A DNA stretch of 64,000 nt from Candidatus Heimdallarchaeota archaeon (GCA_018238155.1 JABCTZ010000036.1:397241-461240); one strand, 5' to 3'; positions 43,335-55,452 are shown, numbered from the stretch's first letter. Notes: generated from the sequence alone by a model not told the origin. Made by a program: numbers and translations.

Positions 43335-43745
43335 TTACAATTCTTCTCCACAACTAGCACAGAATTGACTGGGTTTTTCAATAGCTCCTCCACAGTTATT
43401 GCAGAATTTACTTATTGTTGGTGTATATTCTTCTGTTGATAATTTTGAACTATATTGTTCTTGAGATGAATTATTGAATTGATGATGTTTTTCTGCATCT
43501 AAAGAATGTTCACTACCCGAATTCTGTTCAGACAAATTATCTGAACCTGATGTGTAGTACTTTAAAGTAGCGGAAATTGCTCCAATAAGAGAAAAGCCGA
43601 GAATTAACCAAACCCACCAAGCATTATGCCACCAATTTGCTATTAAATCTCCTACAATATAGAAGATAAATAAAACAAAAGCAAATGATGTCCAAGCGCT
43701 GATTACCTGATTAAACTGTTTTTTTGGACGTACTGAATGTTTCAC
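43335..43745 (-). CDS. Two-helix membrane protein with C-terminal zinc ribbon
   Basis: A 136-residue protein. The N-terminus is basic, followed by two hydrophobic helices (about 15-38 and 43-62; AFVLFIFYIVGDLIANWW and VWLILGFSLIGAISATL), then a hydrophilic Ser/Glu-rich linker, and a C-terminal zinc ribbon FCNNCGGAIEKPSQFCASCGEEL. Such ribbon-and-transmembrane proteins are common in archaea and of unknown function. The Trp-rich hairpin resembles 2TM-domain proteins. The gene is 52 bases downstream of the ABC exporter gene on the same strand and might be co-transcribed with it. Confidence 0.7.
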   Translation of the reverse strand: MKHSVRPKKQFNQVISAWTSFAFVLFIFYIVGDLIANWWHNAWWVWLILGFSLIGAISATLKYYTSGSDNLSEQNSGSEHSLDAEKHHQFNNSSQEQYSSKLSTEEYTPTISKFCNNCGGAIEKPSQFCASCGEEL

Positions 43746-43797
43746 TATATTTCACCGAATCTATGTTGCAATGGTTCAAATAATTATTTAAACACTA

Positions 43798-45621
43798 CTA
43801 ATTACTCGAGAGTAATCGCTCACCTGTTTGCACTGCCCAGAGAGATGCGTACTGACCATTTTGTTCTAGAAGCTCAATATGAGTTCCATTTTCGATAATC
43901 TTTCCATTACTTAAAACAAAGATTTGATTAGCATTTCGAATGGTTGATAATCGATGAGCAATAATTATAGTAGTCCGATTTATGATAATCTTTTCAAGAG
44001 AACGCTGAATAGCAGCTTCTGTTTCGTTATCGACATCTGAGGTTGCTTCATCTAACACTAGAATTGGTGGATTTTTTAGTACTGCTCGAGCTATGGAAAT
44101 TCTCTGTCTTTGTCCTCCACTCAACTTCTGTCCTCGTTCTCCAACCATCGTATCATATTGTTGTGGTAAATTCATGATAAACTTATGAGCCTCAGCGATT
44201 TTTGCTGCAGCCACCAAATCATCATAGTCTATTTCCGGGTTACCATAGGCAATGTTTTCTTTTACTGAACCATCTATTAGAAAAGTATCTTGACTAACCA
44301 AACCAATTCCTTTCCTTAAATCCTGTAGATTTAGATCTTTAATTTCATTTCCATCAAGAGTTATGCAACCACTCTGGACATCATAAAATCTAAGAAGCAA
44401 TTTTATTATTGTTGATTTTCCAGAACCTGTGGCGCCTACGAAAGCAATGGTTTGTCCTTCTTGAATATTAACATTGAATTTTGTAAGAATGGATGGTCTT
44501 CCTTCATATGCAAATCCAACATTGTTGAATACAACATCTCCTCGGATCTGTTCTTTTGGTAAGGATAATTCTCCAGAAATAATTTGTTTAGGAGTATTGA
44601 CAAGATCCAATGATCGATTAGTGGATGCCATTGCTCTTTGGTATTGATCAAAAGTTTCACCCAAACGTGTTAGAGGCCAAAGCAATCTTTGAGTATAAAA
44701 TATCATAATACTGTACCAACCAATTTGTAACCCTCCATTTAATGCATCAATTCCAGCAAAAATAAGCATCAAAACAAAACCGACAACAATTATCATCCGA
44801 ACTAATGGAGTGAATGCAGAACTAAGCAGAATTGCTTTTCGGTTGCTTTGTTGATATTCATTGGATAGCTGTTCAATACGATTACTTTCAAATTTCTCTG
44901 CTGTATAACTTTTAATGGTGGAAATTCCTGAAAGGTTATTTGAAAGTTGACCATTAAGAACACCAACTTTTGACCGAACAGTAGCATATTTTGGTGCGAG
45001 AAGTTTTTGGAATCCAAAAGAGAATAATAAAATAAATGGCATAGGTAGCATTGCCATCCAAGCAGTTGTTGGGGATAAAATGAAGAAGACAATTCCAATA
45101 GTAATAACTGTTGTAATTACCTGTATGATGCTATTTGCTCCATTATCTAAAAATCGTTCAAGCTGATTAATGTCATCATTAAGAATTGCCATTAACCCAC
45201 CTGTTTGTCTATCCTCAAAATATTTTAGCTCTAATTCTTGCAAATGAGTATACGTGTTCATTCTCAATTTGTGTTGTATAGCTTGAGCTAAATTTCGCCA
45301 AACAATTTGCTGTAAATAACCAAAAACCGATTCCATTATCCAAATTAGCAATGTAGCTACACCAAGAATGATAAGTTGTGATTTGGGGTTCTCATATCCC
45401 CAACTAGCAAATAACGAATTTTCTTTGTAAACGACTATGTCAACCGCTAATCCAATTAAGAAAGGAGGGGCAAGATCAAATAATTTGCCAAATATTGAGA
45501 AAATTATTGCAAAAGAAATTCTTCCTTTAAATTCAGAAGAATATTGAAGTAATCTTAAAAGTGGTTTTTTTTGTTTGGCTGTTTCTGGCATTTTTGTTAT
45601 TCCTTTAAATTTGTTTAACAT
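43798..45621 (-). CDS. ABC exporter, fused membrane and ATPase domains
   Basis: A 607-residue half-transporter. Six transmembrane helices span about residues 30-330 and an ATPase domain about 355-600: Walker A GATGSGKST near 395, Q-loop VSQDTF, signature LSGGQRQR, Walker B ILVLDEATSDVD and a switch His in IIIAHRLST. This is the multidrug/lipid exporter (MsbA/LmrA-like) architecture, which works as a dimer moving hydrophobic substrates out of the membrane. The substrate is unknown. Its gene is upstream of the small zinc-ribbon membrane protein. All catalytic motifs are intact. Confidence 0.93.
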   Translation of the reverse strand: MLNKFKGITKMPETAKQKKPLLRLLQYSSEFKGRISFAIIFSIFGKLFDLAPPFLIGLAVDIVVYKENSLFASWGYENPKSQLIILGVATLLIWIMESVFGYLQQIVWRNLAQAIQHKLRMNTYTHLQELELKYFEDRQTGGLMAILNDDINQLERFLDNGANSIIQVITTVITIGIVFFILSPTTAWMAMLPMPFILLFSFGFQKLLAPKYATVRSKVGVLNGQLSNNLSGISTIKSYTAEKFESNRIEQLSNEYQQSNRKAILLSSAFTPLVRMIIVVGFVLMLIFAGIDALNGGLQIGWYSIMIFYTQRLLWPLTRLGETFDQYQRAMASTNRSLDLVNTPKQIISGELSLPKEQIRGDVVFNNVGFAYEGRPSILTKFNVNIQEGQTIAFVGATGSGKSTIIKLLLRFYDVQSGCITLDGNEIKDLNLQDLRKGIGLVSQDTFLIDGSVKENIAYGNPEIDYDDLVAAAKIAEAHKFIMNLPQQYDTMVGERGQKLSGGQRQRISIARAVLKNPPILVLDEATSDVDNETEAAIQRSLEKIIINRTTIIIAHRLSTIRNANQIFVLSNGKIIENGTHIELLEQNGQYASLWAVQTGERLLSSN

Positions 45622-45719
45622 TAAGAAAAAATAGCTTTTTAATAACCTTACTATTTAGCTTGTACTTTTGAATGAGGAATAAAACAAAAGAAAAAAATGG
45701 TTCTAGTGGATTTTTTCTA

Positions 45720-46124
45720 TCAAAATTTCTCCCAGACTGTATGAACCATCTTACCTGTTTCTGCAATAACCGGTTTCATATCTTCTTCAGATGCTAATCC
45801 AATTTCTACTGCTGCTTTCATTATTGAAACATGAGAGACGAATATTTTGTCATCTTCTTCGTAAACAACAAAACTACACGGAAATAAGAGACCAACATTG
45901 AATGATACATCTAATGCCATCTTCGCAAGTTTAGGACCGCAAGCCATAATTGTTGTATATCTTGGAGGACCTATAATTCCAAGTTTCTTTTTTAACATCT
46001 CATCTATTGCTTTTACCATTAAAACTGAAAATCCTCCGTCTGTAATGGTTTTCTGAACATGTTCAACTGCTGCATCAAATTCCAATGATATTTCTTTCTT
46101 TAATACATCAACCAAAATAATCAC
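45720..46124 (-). CDS. DUF302 family protein
   Basis: A 134-residue protein fitting DUF302: EISLEFDAAVEHVQKTITDGGFSVL, a central IMACGPKLAKMALDV helix, then LLFPCSFVVYEEDDKIFVSHV. The conserved Cys of the LLFPC region is present. DUF302 proteins form beta-alpha-beta dimers of unknown function and in some bacteria are redox-linked. The gene is alone, upstream of the ABC exporter on the same strand with a 98-base gap, and divergent from the GNAT gene at 46236. Confidence 0.8.
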   Translation of the reverse strand: MIILVDVLKKEISLEFDAAVEHVQKTITDGGFSVLMVKAIDEMLKKKLGIIGPPRYTTIMACGPKLAKMALDVSFNVGLLFPCSFVVYEEDDKIFVSHVSIMKAAVEIGLASEEDMKPVIAETGKMVHTVWEKF

Positions 46125-46235
46125 CTATACTTTAATGTAAATCAATCTTCCTAAAAAGTAGCGTGATTGAAAAAATAATAAAAATGACATTAAAATTGAT
46201 ATATACACAAGTTAGTTAGAACGAGAGGTCTTAAA

Positions 46236-46781
46236 TTGTACGAAGGTAAAAAAGTAAAGTTACGTTCTTTTGAATTGTCTGATATAGATTGTATAATGAA
46301 GAATTGGAATAAAATCCATTTGAGAAAGGAATTAGGACCTGTAGTACCGCATTCTCGATCAGAACGTGAAGCTTGGATAAGGAAAACTTGGGAGTATAGA
46401 CAGAAAGGTCAAGCATTCATTTTTGCTATTGAAGATATAGCTAGTGGTGATTTTTTAGGCCATGCAAGCTTAAACAGTGTAACGAAAATAAACCGAACAG
46501 CAAAAGTTAGCATTGCAATTTATGACGATAAAAGTAGAGGGAAAGGTTTTGGTACAGATGCTTTGAGCGTTTTATTAAGAATAGGTTTCGATTATTTGAA
46601 TTTACATCGTATAGGCTTAAATGTTTTTAATACAAATCCGAGAGCTCATAAAGTCTATGAGAAAGTTGGTTTCAAAAAAGTTGGTGAATTACGGCACACT
46701 GATTTTGTAGAAGGTAAATATGTAAATGATATAGTGATGGATATTCTCGAAGATGAATGGAGGGCTTTAAAGAAAAATTAG
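46236..46781 (+). CDS. RimJ/RimL-type GNAT acetyltransferase
   Basis: A 181-residue acetyltransferase. It begins MYEGKKVKLRSFELSDID, the usual RimJ/RimL N-terminus, has SIAIYDDKSRGKGFGTDAL (acetyl-CoA loop RGKGFG) and ends motif B with GLNVFNTNPRAHKVYEKVGF and ELRHTDFVEGKYVNDIVM. Members acetylate ribosomal protein N-termini, amino acids or polyamines. TTG 46236 is the start, supported by GAGAGGTCTT upstream. No operon partner is seen; the next gene converges. Confidence 0.87.
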   Translation: MYEGKKVKLRSFELSDIDCIMKNWNKIHLRKELGPVVPHSRSEREAWIRKTWEYRQKGQAFIFAIEDIASGDFLGHASLNSVTKINRTAKVSIAIYDDKSRGKGFGTDALSVLLRIGFDYLNLHRIGLNVFNTNPRAHKVYEKVGFKKVGELRHTDFVEGKYVNDIVMDILEDEWRALKKN

Positions 46782-46818
46782 ACTAGCTCACATGAAAACA
46801 ATGTCACACAAAGTACAA

Positions 46819-47004
46819 TCAACTGAATTTCCTGCCAATTATATTCATATGTTTGTTGAGTTTATCATGTAACCTATTTACTTGTTGAATAACCGCTTCA
46901 ATTTCGAAGCGTTCCAACCCATCCAAAGTTGATTCATTCAAAAACTCTTGGTATTTGTCAACCAATCTTTGAAATGCTTGTTCAAGATCTCTATTTTTAG
47001 TCAT
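46819..47004 (-). CDS. Small helical coiled-coil-like protein
   Basis: A 61-residue protein of two amphipathic helices: RDLEQAFQRLVDKYQEFLNES and ERFEIEAVIQQVNRLHDKLNKHM. It is soluble and charged with no motif known to me. The upstream sequence TGGTGAAATATAA before ATG 47004 is a reasonable translation signal. It may be a small adaptor or dimeric regulator. It converges with the GNAT gene. Confidence 0.55.
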   Translation of the reverse strand: MTKNRDLEQAFQRLVDKYQEFLNESTLDGLERFEIEAVIQQVNRLHDKLNKHMNIIGRKFS

Positions 47005-47496
47005 TTATATTTCACCAAAAAAGCTCTAATCATCTATTCTTCAAAATAACTTTTAAATTTATTTAACGCTAAGTAGAAATTTGTATTCTGATAAAATAAT
47101 AAGGGTGGGATGAGATGGACTGAAAAAAATTAAGGAGATGATTCAGTCCACCTCGAATCTTTAGCCGGAGAATGAATTTTTGCTAAAGCGTAATTTTATG
47201 TTTTCTCTCCAGGCGAAATGTCGTCAGATGCAGTTTCTGTCGTTTAAGAGCATCAATGTAAATATTGTATCTAAATCCGGTCAAATTTTGGCTATGAAAT
47301 TATGTACATTTGCATTAATTCATATTATTAGTTTCTCATGAAGTTATTAAAGCGTTGTAGAAATAATGTTCGGTATATATAGTCAAATTGTCAGTATATC
47401 TAGAAGATTCATTCAGATGATTTCGTATAAATAAATACTCGTTCTAGCACTTTTTTCATACTATTTTCTTTCAACTCCTTAAAAGAAATAGTTGAT
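47005..47496. other. Intergenic stretch with structured-RNA candidate
   Basis: About 490 bases without a gene. The first half holds the stem-loops described at 47111-47246 and a TATA-like AACTTTTAAATTTA near 47048-47060. The second half (about 47260-47496) is AT-rich with nothing identified. Confidence 0.5.
47085..47260 (+). ncRNA. Putative structured non-coding RNA
   Basis: Stem 1: TGAGATGGACTGAA (47111-47124) pairs with TTCAGTCCACCTCG (47142-47155) with a single A-C mismatch and one wobble, around a 17-base loop containing AAGGAGATGA. Stem 2: CTTTAGC (47159-47165) pairs with GCTAAAG (47182-47188). GGAGA within the stem 2 loop can alternatively pair with TCTCC further downstream. Stem 3: GATGC pairs with GCATC around 47228-47253. 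An archaeal TATA-like element lies about 30 bases before 47085, so plus-strand transcription is plausible. I cannot match it to SRP RNA, RNase P RNA or a known riboswitch. Ends are approximate. Confidence 0.42.
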
Positions 47497-48090
47497 TTAT
47501 ATTTTAATTAATTGAATTATTCTATCGAAATACTTATTGAAAACCTCTGTCGCCAGAGGCAAGTCTATTATATTGGCATAGCTGTTTAGTATTCCCAAGT
47601 TAATTAAAATTGAGAAGTCACAATCACTCTTTTGTGATAATTTATCTAATTTATGTTTGATTTCTTTTTTGTTCAGTTTATCTTTTACTTTTCTTTCAAT
47701 CATATAAACAAGATTCTGTGTTGATTTTGTGTGTATCTCTTTAATGATTTCACTCAAACATAATAGAAATCTAAATGATTTGTTGGAAAGCTGATCTTCT
47801 TGCAAGGGCTCAATTTTTTTCTTATAGTTGTTAATTACTTTTCCTCTATCAAAAGGTATTTTTTCTGCTATGGAAAAAATATATTCTATTTCTTTTTCAG
47901 CGTCCCAAAGATCTATTTCAGAAAGAATTCTTTCATGCATTTTTCTAATAATCACGCCACTACCTTCGACAGTAATATTCCTAGTATTTCGTCTATCTCG
48001 TATTTTATTTGGTTCCAAAAATAATTGCTGATATAGAAGAGACGTTGTAACATTTTCATAATCGTGAATTTTTAATTCCTCCAACAACAA
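47497..48090 (-). CDS. Hypothetical helical protein
   Basis: A protein of up to 197 residues, helical and Lys/Ile-rich, of a family I do not recognise. It has SEIDLWDAEKEIEYIFSIAEKIPF in the middle and a C-terminal block resembling HEAT-type helices (CDFSILINLGILNSYANIIDLPLA). The start is doubtful: the frame opens at TTG codons near 48090, whereas the first internal ATG (MHERILSEID) would remove about 50 residues. No membrane segments. It is downstream of the HxlR gene on the same strand with a 77-base gap. Composition suggests a real gene. Confidence 0.55.
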   Translation of the reverse strand: MLLEELKIHDYENVTTSLLYQQLFLEPNKIRDRRNTRNITVEGSGVIIRKMHERILSEIDLWDAEKEIEYIFSIAEKIPFDRGKVINNYKKKIEPLQEDQLSNKSFRFLLCLSEIIKEIHTKSTQNLVYMIERKVKDKLNKKEIKHKLDKLSQKSDCDFSILINLGILNSYANIIDLPLATEVFNKYFDRIIQLIKI

Positions 48091-48167
48091 TATACCATCA
48101 AGATTTCAATGGGAATAAAGTACATTGCCCTTTATTCTTTTTACTCTTTGGGAATAAATCATTCCGT

Positions 48168-48551
48168 TTATTGATGACAAGTACCAATGGTCCAATCTAC
48201 GAGGTATTTGATAGCTTTTGACAAACTTTCACCCTTTTCTGTTAATGAATATTCAACCTTTGGTGGTGATTCTGGGAAAACATTACGAATAATGATCTTC
48301 TCTTTTGTGAGATCTGCTAATCTAGCTGAAAGAGTTGCATCGCTAATTTTTTCTTTTTTCCATCCTCTCTGCAACCTTTCCTTAATTTCTTTATACCTGT
48401 ATACCTTTCCTTCATGTAATATGTGAATTAATTGAATGCTCCATTTTTTACTTATAAGATTGAGTATTCGTTGAGCGGGAATTAAACACGGATAACCATT
48501 TTCTTCTTTGGAGCAATCACCATTTTCAGTTTCATTTAATTTTTTAATCAT
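48168..48551 (-). CDS. HxlR-family transcription regulator
   Basis: A 127-residue winged-helix protein. CLIPAQRILNLISKKWSIQLIHIL is the diagnostic HxlR start (Cys, then I..KWxxxIL), KISDATLSARLADLTKEKII is the recognition helix, and PPKVEYSLTEKGESL is the wing. The conserved Cys near residue 24 is the site that senses electrophiles or oxidants in studied HxlR proteins (HypR, QorR). An extra N-terminal Cys (DCSKEE) is also present. It is divergent from a 52-residue Cys-rich protein, and two identical-format inverted repeats lie between them, so it most likely represses both itself and that gene. Confidence 0.9.
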   Translation of the reverse strand: MIKKLNETENGDCSKEENGYPCLIPAQRILNLISKKWSIQLIHILHEGKVYRYKEIKERLQRGWKKEKISDATLSARLADLTKEKIIIRNVFPESPPKVEYSLTEKGESLSKAIKYLVDWTIGTCHQ

Positions 48552-48606
48552 GTTACTTCACTTGCTTTGAGTTACTAAATAATTTTTAAGTGACACTTTA
48601 TATATA

Positions 48607-48650
48607 ATTACTTTGATAACTAAAGTAATAATACTTTAAAAACTAAAGTA
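48607..48650. promoter_or_regulatory. Twin HxlR-type operators
   Basis: Two copies of TACTTT-N7-AAAGTA lie in the divergent gap: one at 48609-48627 (extended to ATTACTTT...AAAGTAAT) and one at 48632-48650, spaced 23 bases. The N7 spacers both end in AACT. A TATA-like TTTATATATAATTA (about 48597-48610) lies directly to their left. The symmetric, repeated layout is what an autoregulated HxlR dimer would bind. Confidence 0.7.
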
Positions 48651-48660
48651 GAGTGATATT

Positions 48661-48819
48661 ATGGCATGTGGATGTAAAGACAGAAAACAAACGAAATGTG
48701 GTAGCGAAAACACTGATAAAAGTGTAGAAGAACAATTAAAACATTTAAAAGATTGCAAAGCGAGCTTCTCTCTGAAAGTCAAAGAAATTGATGAAGCAAT
48801 TGCAAAAATAAACAATTAA
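48661..48819 (+). CDS. 52-residue cysteine-rich small protein
   Basis: A short gene with a clear start after the twin operators. The product begins MACGCKDRKQTKCGSEN and continues with VEEQLKHLKDCKASFSL and a charged helix. Cys at positions 3, 5, 13 and 32 could bind a metal or act as thiols. Its position across the operators from an HxlR regulator, whose family often senses reactive electrophiles or disulfides, suggests a role in thiol or metal stress. I do not recognise a family. It converges with the lacZ gene. Confidence 0.6.
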   Translation: MACGCKDRKQTKCGSENTDKSVEEQLKHLKDCKASFSLKVKEIDEAIAKINN

Positions 48820-48859
48820 TAGCAATTAACTTCGAGGAGATATTTAAAATATCGATGAT

Positions 48860-52117
<3,258 letters not shown>

Positions 52118-52210
52118 TCAAAAACGAAATTGGATTCTAAACATTTTTATCGCTAAACGACTTATATTAATTTGATTTGACAATCAAAACAAAATTAGGT
52201 GTAAATAAAA

Positions 52211-52651
52211 ATGCCCCGAAGAGGTTTCAGACCCAGAATAAGAGGACCCAGAATGCCTGGCAAAGTTATTAGACGCGCAGTTAGACATGGCATGAGACGG
52301 CAAAGAAGATATCATCGAAGAAGAACAAGACGATGGTTGGTTGGTAGTGCAGTACTTTTAGCACTATCTGGTACTCATAATGCTTACAAAATACAAAATA
52401 GAGATGTTGAAAGATTAGAGAATCATTATGACCGCCCCGCTGAAGATCTTTCAGAAAAAGAAATTGTTTCAGGTATGCAAACATTAGACATAGAAAAGAT
52501 TGAACTTGATGATGAAGATCGAAGCAAAGTTTACAAAGCAGATTCAGAAGATGAAGATTTCAATAGTTCAGGAATACGGTATTGTATACATTGTGGTGAA
52601 TTATTAAAATCAAATGGTAATTTCTGCCCCAGCTGCGGTTCGGGGATTTGA
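52211..52651 (+). CDS. Arg-rich N-terminus, SHOCT-like region and zinc ribbon, membrane-associated
   Basis: A 146-residue protein. The first 50 residues are strikingly Arg-rich (RRAVRHGMRRQRRYHRRR TRR in total), followed by a short hydrophobic stretch (WLVGSAVLLALSGT), then an acidic linker with a SHOCT-like LSEKEIVSGMQTLDIEK, and a C-terminal zinc ribbon YCIHCGELLKSNGNFCPSCGSGI. The arginines could bind nucleic acid or anionic lipid and the single helix may anchor it in the membrane. I do not know its function. It is divergent from lacZ and convergent with the acyl-CoA synthetase gene. Confidence 0.6.
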   Translation: MPRRGFRPRIRGPRMPGKVIRRAVRHGMRRQRRYHRRRTRRWLVGSAVLLALSGTHNAYKIQNRDVERLENHYDRPAEDLSEKEIVSGMQTLDIEKIELDDEDRSKVYKADSEDEDFNSSGIRYCIHCGELLKSNGNFCPSCGSGI

Positions 52652-52708
52652 TTTTACTTTTTTTTGTTATTTTCTCTTTAAATCCATAAGTATGCTTTTG
52701 GTTAAAGT

Positions 52709-54487
52709 TCACACCTTGATTTTTTCAGTATGTTCTTCAGAGGATAATGCTTTTGTGTTCTCTTCTCTAAGAGGTCTTCTAAGTATTTTTCCTACAGGGC
52801 TTACGGGTAATTCTTTTCGATATTCAAAGACTTTAGGAATTTTATAAGGAGCTAAATATTGTTTGCAAAACGTTCTTAGTTCATCTGCTGTTTGCTCCTT
52901 AGAACCGGGAGAGCGGACTAGAAATGCTTTGACTTTATCATTTAATTGGTCATCTTTGAATGGAATAACTGCTGCTAAGGAGATATCAGGATGTTTACAT
53001 AAAACCTCTTCAATTTCGAGAGGCCATACTTGGTATCCTGAAGTAAAAATACAATCTTTAAGGCGATCAACAATGACAAAAAAACCATTTTCAGTCATTT
53101 TTGCAACATCACCAGTTTTTAACCAACCATCTGAAGTAAACACTTTTGCTGTTTCTTCAGGTTGATTCAAATACCCCTTCATTACTTGCGGTCCTTTAAT
53201 ACATAATTCTCCTTCTCGAGTGAATCCATCTTTATTGAATTCGTCAGAGATGTCTTCACCAGTTTGAAGGTCTATTAATTTAGCTAGTGTATTTGGTATA
53301 GGTATACCTATACCAATCCGTCTGTATTTTTCATCGACAGGATTGATATGAGTAACAGGCGAAGCTTCTGTTAAACCATATCCTTCAACCAATAATGCAT
53401 TTGTTTTTTCTTCGAAAAGATCTAGAGTGCTCTTGTGTAAAGCACTACCGCCAGAAATACAACCTCTAATGGATGACCAATCATATTTTCTTACTTTAGG
53501 ATGCTCTGCTAATTTTTGGTAAAGAATTGGCACACCCATAAAAAAGTGAATTTTATGTTTTTGAATTAATTTCATTATTTCTTCTAATTTGCGTGGATCC
53601 GGAACAAGGACAATCAAACCACCAACTGATATTGGCCATAGAAATGAAGTGGTTAAACCAAAACTATGAGAAAAGGGTATTGCTCCAAGACTTCGATCCT
53701 TGATACTAGGAAGTTTGCCACCAACCCATTCCATCCAATAATCTACTGCAATTACTTGTGAAAGAAAATTGAAATGAGTAAGCATTGCTCCTTTTGATGG
53801 ACCTGTAGTTCCTACGGTGTATTGTAAAATTGCAATATCTTTTTTAGCATCAATTTTTACATCAATGTTTTTTTCTGACCCCTTAGAAATTAATTCTTTG
53901 TAACGTAATTCAGAGGTATTTGGTTTTGGATTTTTTCGTGCGAGAATTTTTTTGTACAAAAATCCTTTGAGAGGTTTTAACTCATCTGCTATAGACGTGA
54001 CAATTACATATTCAATGTTAGTATTTTTTCTAATTGGTCTAATTTTGTCTAAGAACATATCTAAAGTGAATATAGCAACAGATTCACTGTCTTTTAATTG
54101 AAATTTAATTTCAGTTGGAGTATAGAGAGGACTAATGGCATTTGATATCCCTCCAATGGAAAGAATGCTTAAATAGCTAACAACGAATTGAGGGCAATTG
54201 GGCATTAGTAATCCAATTCGATCTCCTTTTTTAATTCCAAGTTCCAGAAGTGAATTTGCTAATTTTGTTACTTCTTTCCTAGTTTGTTCATATGTTTTTG
54301 TTTTACCTTCAAAAATTAGAAATGGTTGCTTAGCATTTTTTTGTGCACTCTCAAAAAATAACGTTGATAAATCCTTATTTGGGATTTCAATCTCGAGTGG
54401 GATTTTTGTGTGATAGATAGAAGCCCATTTAGCATTTTTGATTTTTTCCGAGTCGTTTTTTTGTGAAACCAACTGCTTCGTCCTCAT
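52709..54487 (-). CDS. Acyl-CoA synthetase (AMP-forming, long-chain type)
   Basis: A 592-residue ANL-superfamily enzyme that activates a carboxylic acid, probably a fatty acid, with ATP and CoA. The A3 motif is YTVGTTGPSKGAMLTH (Val replaces the usual Ser of YTSGTTG). Others are VEGYGLTEASPVTH (A5), GWLKTGDVAKMTENGFFVIVDR (A7/A8), CIFTSGYQVWPLEIEEVL and the catalytic Lys region PVSPVGKILRRPL. The N-terminal section matches FadD-type long-chain ligases. It sits next to a PAP2 phosphatase gene and 29 kb from the megasynthase, so its role in the same lipid pathway is only inferred. Confidence 0.9.
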   Translation of the reverse strand: MRTKQLVSQKNDSEKIKNAKWASIYHTKIPLEIEIPNKDLSTLFFESAQKNAKQPFLIFEGKTKTYEQTRKEVTKLANSLLELGIKKGDRIGLLMPNCPQFVVSYLSILSIGGISNAISPLYTPTEIKFQLKDSESVAIFTLDMFLDKIRPIRKNTNIEYVIVTSIADELKPLKGFLYKKILARKNPKPNTSELRYKELISKGSEKNIDVKIDAKKDIAILQYTVGTTGPSKGAMLTHFNFLSQVIAVDYWMEWVGGKLPSIKDRSLGAIPFSHSFGLTTSFLWPISVGGLIVLVPDPRKLEEIMKLIQKHKIHFFMGVPILYQKLAEHPKVRKYDWSSIRGCISGGSALHKSTLDLFEEKTNALLVEGYGLTEASPVTHINPVDEKYRRIGIGIPIPNTLAKLIDLQTGEDISDEFNKDGFTREGELCIKGPQVMKGYLNQPEETAKVFTSDGWLKTGDVAKMTENGFFVIVDRLKDCIFTSGYQVWPLEIEEVLCKHPDISLAAVIPFKDDQLNDKVKAFLVRSPGSKEQTADELRTFCKQYLAPYKIPKVFEYRKELPVSPVGKILRRPLREENTKALSSEEHTEKIKV

Positions 54488-54576
54488 CTGAGATTTTAGT
54501 ATAAACTTTATTTGGTTATCATATAATATTTCTGTCCATTAAAGCTGGAACATCTAATATTCAATGTTAATTACAA

Positions 54577-55452
54577 TCATTCTAGCATTGTTTCATCATT
54601 AAACTCTCTTTTTTTTGTCCTAAGAGAATTTGATACTTCAGATAAATAGAACCACTGATGGAGGATCACTGTATAAACAAATGCAGCGCAGGTAGAAAAT
54701 AACACATCAGATGCAAAATGAGCGCCAACTTTTATTCTAGAAATTCCTACAAAAACTCCAATAAAAAGAATGATAGTTATTACTAGAATTTTCAAGGGGT
54801 TCCTCCACTTTAGTTGTTTGACTGTAATTATTAATGGCAAGAGCATCCAACCCATTGCAGTATGACCCGATGGAAAGCTATTGTTTTCTGTACTAGGTCC
54901 AAAAGAAGCATACCATCTCGAGTAGTTTTCTAAACCCTCATCTAATAGATTTCTATATCTAATTCTTTGAGTAAGTAATTTTGTTACTTGAACAAAGAAC
55001 AGTGGATTGAATATTGCCAAAAGAAGAATTACCCAAGAAATTTTTCTAAATTCCTTCATATCTTTTTGATAAAATGTTGGTATGAAAATTAATGGTCCAA
55101 TTCCTATTGTAATACAATATTTTGTAATTTCATAATTTTGTATAATTAAAAAATAAATAAATAATCCTAAGGTGATTGCTATTATAATATATGATGGAAT
55201 TTTCTGCCTATGCTTGCTTTCAAATAAGCTTCCCAATAAAATACAAATTGAAATAATAATTATGCAAAAACCTGGTAACTCACCAAATTCTGCACCAATG
55301 TTCCCCCAAATGGAATTCTGGTTAACAAAAAGTTGCGAAATTTCTAAATCAAACATACCAAATAATGCTGCAAAGATTCCCCAAAATGCAACAATGACAA
55401 AGAGTATTATTGGTGTTTTAGTAGTGCTTTTTATTTTCCAATTGCGTAACAT
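54577..55452 (-). CDS. PAP2-family phosphatase, integral membrane
   Basis: A 291-residue membrane protein with about six helices and the PAP2 catalytic set: KLLTQRIRYRNL (motif C1 region, variant), SFPSGHTAMGW (C2, catalytic His) and SRIKVGAHFASDVL (C3, nucleophilic His). PAP2 enzymes remove phosphate from phosphatidate, isoprenyl pyrophosphates or related lipids at the membrane. The gene is upstream of the acyl-CoA synthetase on the same strand with a 90-base gap. In an archaeon the substrate is likely an isoprenoid lipid phosphate, though neighbouring genes leave acyl lipids open. Confidence 0.85.
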   Translation of the reverse strand: MLRNWKIKSTTKTPIILFVIVAFWGIFAALFGMFDLEISQLFVNQNSIWGNIGAEFGELPGFCIIIISICILLGSLFESKHRQKIPSYIIIAITLGLFIYFLIIQNYEITKYCITIGIGPLIFIPTFYQKDMKEFRKISWVILLLAIFNPLFFVQVTKLLTQRIRYRNLLDEGLENYSRWYASFGPSTENNSFPSGHTAMGWMLLPLIITVKQLKWRNPLKILVITIILFIGVFVGISRIKVGAHFASDVLFSTCAAFVYTVILHQWFYLSEVSNSLRTKKREFNDETMLE

